From NCBI GenBank assembly GCA_965178525.1, contig CBCXVS010000163.1, forward strand, positions 1 to 16,865: DNA of 16,865 bases, in the 5' to 3' direction. Numbering within the stretch: the first letter of the stretch is position 1; each line of letters starts with the position of its first letter. Shown piece after piece: positions 13,926-16,865 of the stretch. The notes beneath the pieces were generated by a model, which made no database searches, was not told where the DNA came from, and saw only the letters and a list, made by a program, of their open reading frames with translations. Origin of the DNA: CBCXVS01 sp965178525 (GTDB lineage Bacteria; Tectomicrobia; Entotheonellia; Entotheonellales; Entotheonellaceae). Both the position numbers and the translations under genes were made by a program.

Positions 13926-15065
13926 CTACGGCTGATAATGGATACGGTAAATCGCACCAGCATAATCATCCGACACCAGCAAGGCGCCGTCCGGCATCAC
14001 CTGCACATCGACCGGGCGCCCCCAGCGCTGCCCACCCTGGAGCCAGCCCTCGGCAAAGACGTCATAGGAAATCGCACGATTGTTCTCGATCCGGACGAGC
14101 GTCACACGGTACCCGATCGGGGTGCTGCGATTCCAAGAACCATGTTCGGCGATGAAGATCTGCTGCTGGTACTCTGGCGGAAACATGGCGCCCGTGTAAA
14201 AGCGCATGCCCAGCGACGCCACGTGTGGGCCGAGGCGCATCGCCGGCGGCGTAAATGCCGAGCAGGGACGTCGCCGGCCAAACTCCGGGTCGGGAATGTC
14301 GCCGCCATGACAGTAGGGAAAGCCGAAGTGGAGTCCGGCGCGGGGCGCGTGATTCAGTTCATCCGGCGGCAGGTCATCGCCCAGCATGTCACGGCCATTG
14401 TCGGTGAACCAGAGTTCCCGTGTCACCGGATGCCAGTCGAACCCGACGGAATTGCGGACCCCATGTGCGAACACGTCAAGCTCCGTGCCGTCTGGTTGCA
14501 TGCGCAGAATGGCGGCGTAGCGCTCGTCCTGCTGCCGACACACATTGCATGGCGCACCCACTGGCACATAGAGCCAGCCGTCAGGCCCAAAGCGGATAAA
14601 CTTCCAGCCATGATGCCGCTCACGCGGCAGACCATCATAAATCACGATGGGGTCCGGGGGAGCGCTCAGGCGCGCCTCGATATCGTCAAAGCGCAGGATG
14701 CGGTTGACCTCGGCCACGTAGAGGGCGCCGTCACGGAAGGCAACCCCGTTCGGCATGTTGAGCCCACTTGCCAGCAGAAAGGTCTCGTCGGCGCGGTGAT
14801 CCTGGTCGCGATCCACCACCGCGTACACATTGCCGGCGCGGCGCGAGCTGACGAATAGCGTCCCCGGCGTTCCGAGCGCCATGGAGCGGGCATTGCGGAC
14901 GTCACGCGCATAGACATCAATGTGAAATCCCGGCGGTAGCGTGATCGTATGCAGGGGCAATTCCTGCGCGTCAGCGGCCGGTATAGCGCCAGGCCACCCC
15001 ACGCACCCCAGCATACTGTACAGCACGCCAAACACGACACCCCAACGTTGTAGGATCGCCAGCAT
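13926..15065 (-). CDS. Sorbosone dehydrogenase / PQQ-dependent sugar dehydrogenase-like propeller, secreted
   Basis: A 379-aa protein with an N-terminal export signal (MLAILQRWGVVFGVLYSML, probable cleavage near ADA-QE) followed by a beta-propeller of the GSDH / L-sorbosone dehydrogenase family. Typical blocks are LPPGFHIDVYA, HHGWKFIRFGPDGWLYVPVG, VGFDWHPVTRELWFTDNG, HFGFPYCHGG and IFIAEHGSWNRS. Members oxidise sugars with PQQ in the periplasm, though many of this subgroup are uncharacterised. The start at 15065 is chosen because GGTGGAGG lies 4 nt upstream and the protein then opens with the signal peptide; a start at 15116 would place 17 charged residues before it. It is divergent from the exoD-like gene, with 210 bp between the starts. 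Confidence 0.88.
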   Translation of the reverse strand: MLAILQRWGVVFGVLYSMLGCVGWPGAIPAADAQELPLHTITLPPGFHIDVYARDVRNARSMALGTPGTLFVSSRRAGNVYAVVDRDQDHRADETFLLASGLNMPNGVAFRDGALYVAEVNRILRFDDIEARLSAPPDPIVIYDGLPRERHHGWKFIRFGPDGWLYVPVGAPCNVCRQQDERYAAILRMQPDGTELDVFAHGVRNSVGFDWHPVTRELWFTDNGRDMLGDDLPPDELNHAPRAGLHFGFPYCHGGDIPDPEFGRRRPCSAFTPPAMRLGPHVASLGMRFYTGAMFPPEYQQQIFIAEHGSWNRSTPIGYRVTLVRIENNRAISYDVFAEGWLQGGQRWGRPVDVQVMPDGALLVSDDYAGAIYRIHYQP

Positions 15066-15275
15066 AAGGCCTCCACCTGGTTTCGTGGTGCACCGCTTGG
15101 TCTTGGACCTCTGCACCGTTTATACTATCAACGTCGCGCCGCAGCAACCCTTTTGCAAGCGTTGACGGCCCGCGTCCGGGGCGGTCACACTTATGATAAG
15201 TTTGCCAAGGCCGTGATGTGATGGACAGCCGCCATCTCTGCGACAACTCTCTAGAAGAAAGCACGCTGAGCCGTT

Positions 15276-15887
15276 ATGCAACACGCACTCTCCGACATTA
15301 TCGAGCATGTGTTTGATCCCACCCAAGGCCCGTCGACCTACGGGAAGCTCATCGATGAAATCGATCAGCATGGCATGGCCGTTATTCTTATCCTGTTTGC
15401 CCTGCCATCGGCCCTGCCGATTCCGGCTGCCGGATATTCGACTGTGCTCTCCATCCCGCTCTTCCTCATTGGTATCCGGTTACTCTGTGGTTACAACACC
15501 CTATGGTTACCGGCCAGAATGCGGCACAGGACATTTCATCCGGAACAGTTCAGCCGCAAGCTCATCAACGCTATGCTCAGTCTCATTCATGCCGTTGAAC
15601 ACTTTTCCAAACCCCGGCTTGTGCCCTTTGTGCGGTCGCAAGGCGTACGCGTTGCCTTGGGCCTGCTCATCATTGCCCTGGCATGCTCGATGCTCTTGCC
15701 GATCCCAGGCACCAATACGGCGCCGGCTTTCGGGATTTTTCTGCTCGGCTTTGCCCTGCTCGAAGACGACGGATTCTTGCTCCTCGTCGGCATTCTCGCC
15801 AGTCTGCTGGCTTTAGTGATATCGATCAGCATCATCTTTTTTGGCATCAAACTCCTCAAGTGGCTCAAAGACAGCTTCGTGGGTTAG
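15276..15887 (+). CDS. ExoD family inner-membrane protein (exopolysaccharide synthesis)
   Basis: A 203-aa integral membrane protein of the ExoD family, named after a Rhizobium gene affecting exopolysaccharide production and stress tolerance; its molecular role is unclear. Typical blocks are ALPIPAAGYSTVLSIPLFLIG, LLPIPGTNTAPAFGIFLLGF and ALLEDDGFLLLVG. About four hydrophobic segments are seen (near residues 35-70, 125-145, 148-165 and 168-193). No strong ribosome site precedes the ATG; a purine-rich AGAAGAAAG lies about 20 nt upstream. It is followed by a YdjM-like gene 76 nt downstream on the same strand, so they may be co-transcribed. Confidence 0.88.
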   Translation: MQHALSDIIEHVFDPTQGPSTYGKLIDEIDQHGMAVILILFALPSALPIPAAGYSTVLSIPLFLIGIRLLCGYNTLWLPARMRHRTFHPEQFSRKLINAMLSLIHAVEHFSKPRLVPFVRSQGVRVALGLLIIALACSMLLPIPGTNTAPAFGIFLLGFALLEDDGFLLLVGILASLLALVISISIIFFGIKLLKWLKDSFVG

Positions 15888-15963
15888 GCGTCGTCATGTC
15901 GAGACGAGCGGCGCCCGGACATGAGGAAAAGGGATCCGGGCAAGACGCGAATAGGAGAAGCGA

Positions 15964-16677
15964 ATGGCGAACTTTCGCACGCATCTCGGAGTTGCCGCCG
16001 TGGGCAGCGGCCTGCTGGCCAGCATGTGTTTGGCGGCGGAGGTGGTGTCGCCACAGGAGGTGGTCTTGCTGTCCGTCGTGGGCACGTTGGGGGGCATTTT
16101 GCCCGATATTGACCTGGACTATTCCAGCCCTACCAAGATGATGTTTACGGCGCTGGGCGCGGTGGTCGCTTTTCTGGTCATGTTTCGTCACGCCGGGCGG
16201 TATTCCATTATCGAGTTGTGGATCAGTTGGAGCTTCGCCTATGGGGTGATTCGTTACTTGGGGTGGCGCCTGTTTGCCGACCTGACGGTGCATCGCGGCA
16301 TTTTTCACTCCGTGGCCGCGGCCCTGTTTTTTGGGTTTGCGTCTACGACGCTGAGCTACTACCTGTTTGATTGCAGCCAGTTGCTGTCCTGGGTCGTGGG
16401 GATGTTTCTGTTCTGTGGGTACATCGTGCACCTGGGTTTGGATGAAATCTACAGTGTGGATTTCATGAATACCCGGCTCAAAAGGTCGTTCGGCACCGCG
16501 TTGAAGTTGGTCGATTATACCAATGCCAAGACCTCCACCATGATGGGAGGCGCAGCCGTCCTGATGTATTTGACGACGCCAAGTGCTGCGCCGTTCACCC
16601 AGGCCCTGTTTGGCAGTGAGACGTACCAGCATATTCTGCAACGGTTTTGGCCAACCGGTATGTGGTTTGCTCTGTAA
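15964..16677 (+). CDS. YdjM-like membrane-bound metal-dependent hydrolase (DUF457)
   Basis: A 237-aa inner-membrane protein of the YdjM/YbcI family. Family signatures are the N-terminal NFRTHLGVAA with H7, GGILPDIDLD (D48, D50), VHRGIFHS (H110, H115) and the late HLGLDEIYS; these His and Asp residues are the proposed metal ligands. Several hydrophobic segments lie between them. The substrate is unknown; the E. coli relative is a LexA-regulated inner-membrane protein. The start is ATG 15964 with AGGAG 6 nt upstream. It follows the ExoD-family gene on the same strand. Confidence 0.87.
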   Translation: MANFRTHLGVAAVGSGLLASMCLAAEVVSPQEVVLLSVVGTLGGILPDIDLDYSSPTKMMFTALGAVVAFLVMFRHAGRYSIIELWISWSFAYGVIRYLGWRLFADLTVHRGIFHSVAAALFFGFASTTLSYYLFDCSQLLSWVVGMFLFCGYIVHLGLDEIYSVDFMNTRLKRSFGTALKLVDYTNAKTSTMMGGAAVLMYLTTPSAAPFTQALFGSETYQHILQRFWPTGMWFAL

Positions 16678-16735
16678 GCCGGGTGACACCCATTCGAGGT
16701 GCTGGAAGCAGTAGGCCGGGAATCGGGACGGCGTT

Positions 16736-16865
16736 TCAGATCATGATGGCCATTCGCTGCTGTACGATCTCTTTGAACACGTGGATCTCATAGCGCGCGA
16801 GGTGTCGCGCCCGTTCATCGGTGGTCTCTGCGACGTATACTGTGCCATCATGCCAAGTCCGGAAC
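16736..16865 (-). CDS. 3' end of an unidentified gene (partial)
   Basis: A minus-strand frame enters from the right edge and ends at TGA 16736-16738. The 42 residues visible contain TVYVAETTDERARHLARYEI and a basic helical end (EIVQQRMAIMI). The composition looks like real protein and codon use matches the neighbours, but the fragment is too short to assign. It converges with the YdjM-like gene, 58 bp away. Confidence 0.6.
   Translation of the reverse strand, partial: FRTWHDGTVYVAETTDERARHLARYEIHVFKEIVQQRMAIMI

Noticed and set aside
13305..14858. 517-aa plus-strand ORF
   Set aside because: It is antisense to yaiI and to the sorbosone-dehydrogenase-like gene, both well supported, and reads as low-complexity Arg/His-rich sequence.

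Overview
The window looks like a stretch of chromosome from an uncultured, moderately GC-rich, probably Gram-negative bacterium. It carries an exopolysaccharide ExoD protein, a periplasmic peptide-type binding protein, a secreted sugar-dehydrogenase-like propeller, tandem Usp domains, DUF4058 and a UGSC-like fragment. Together with ATTGCGG heptamers and ACGAAGGACGCGAAG-type dispersed repeats, this mix recalls deep-branching environmental lineages (Tectomicrobia/Entotheonella, Methylomirabilota, Nitrospirota-like). No marker here fixes the phylum, so that assignment is weak.

Left part (1-6700): a gene fragment; a promoter driving a response regulator and a tandem universal stress protein; a 5'-3' exonuclease on the minus strand; a small unknown protein; two consecutive SAM-dependent methyltransferases, the first with a TTG start whose ribosome site is formed at the end of a heptamer repeat; then a minimal threonyl-tRNA synthetase on the minus strand. 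The roughly 450-nt thrS leader is the most striking part of the window. It holds two tandem attenuator modules. Each has a short ORF with a run of Thr codons, a TGA, and a GC-rich intrinsic terminator with a U-tract. In each, an antiterminator arm lies just downstream of the Thr codons.

Middle part (6978-10760): two CRISPR arrays with the same 37-bp repeat flank an IS91-type element that encodes a tyrosine recombinase and a Y2 HUH transposase. Repeat orientation, a degenerate repeat at the far-left end, and a leader-like region only to the right of the second array suggest one minus-strand array cut in two by the element. No cas genes are present. The transposase has an in-frame amber codon just before a conserved C-terminal zinc motif.

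Right part (11023-16865): an ABC transporter substrate-binding gene that has lost its 5' end, a DUF4058 gene, a YaiI/UPF0178 gene between two dispersed repeats, a sorbosone-dehydrogenase-like propeller, an ExoD-family membrane protein, a YdjM-like membrane protein and the end of another gene.

Three unrelated conserved genes (response regulator, exonuclease, thrS) each carry one single-base frameshift in a short homopolymer near their 3' end. This suggests either base-calling error or real decay, so C-terminal coordinates should be read with that in mind.
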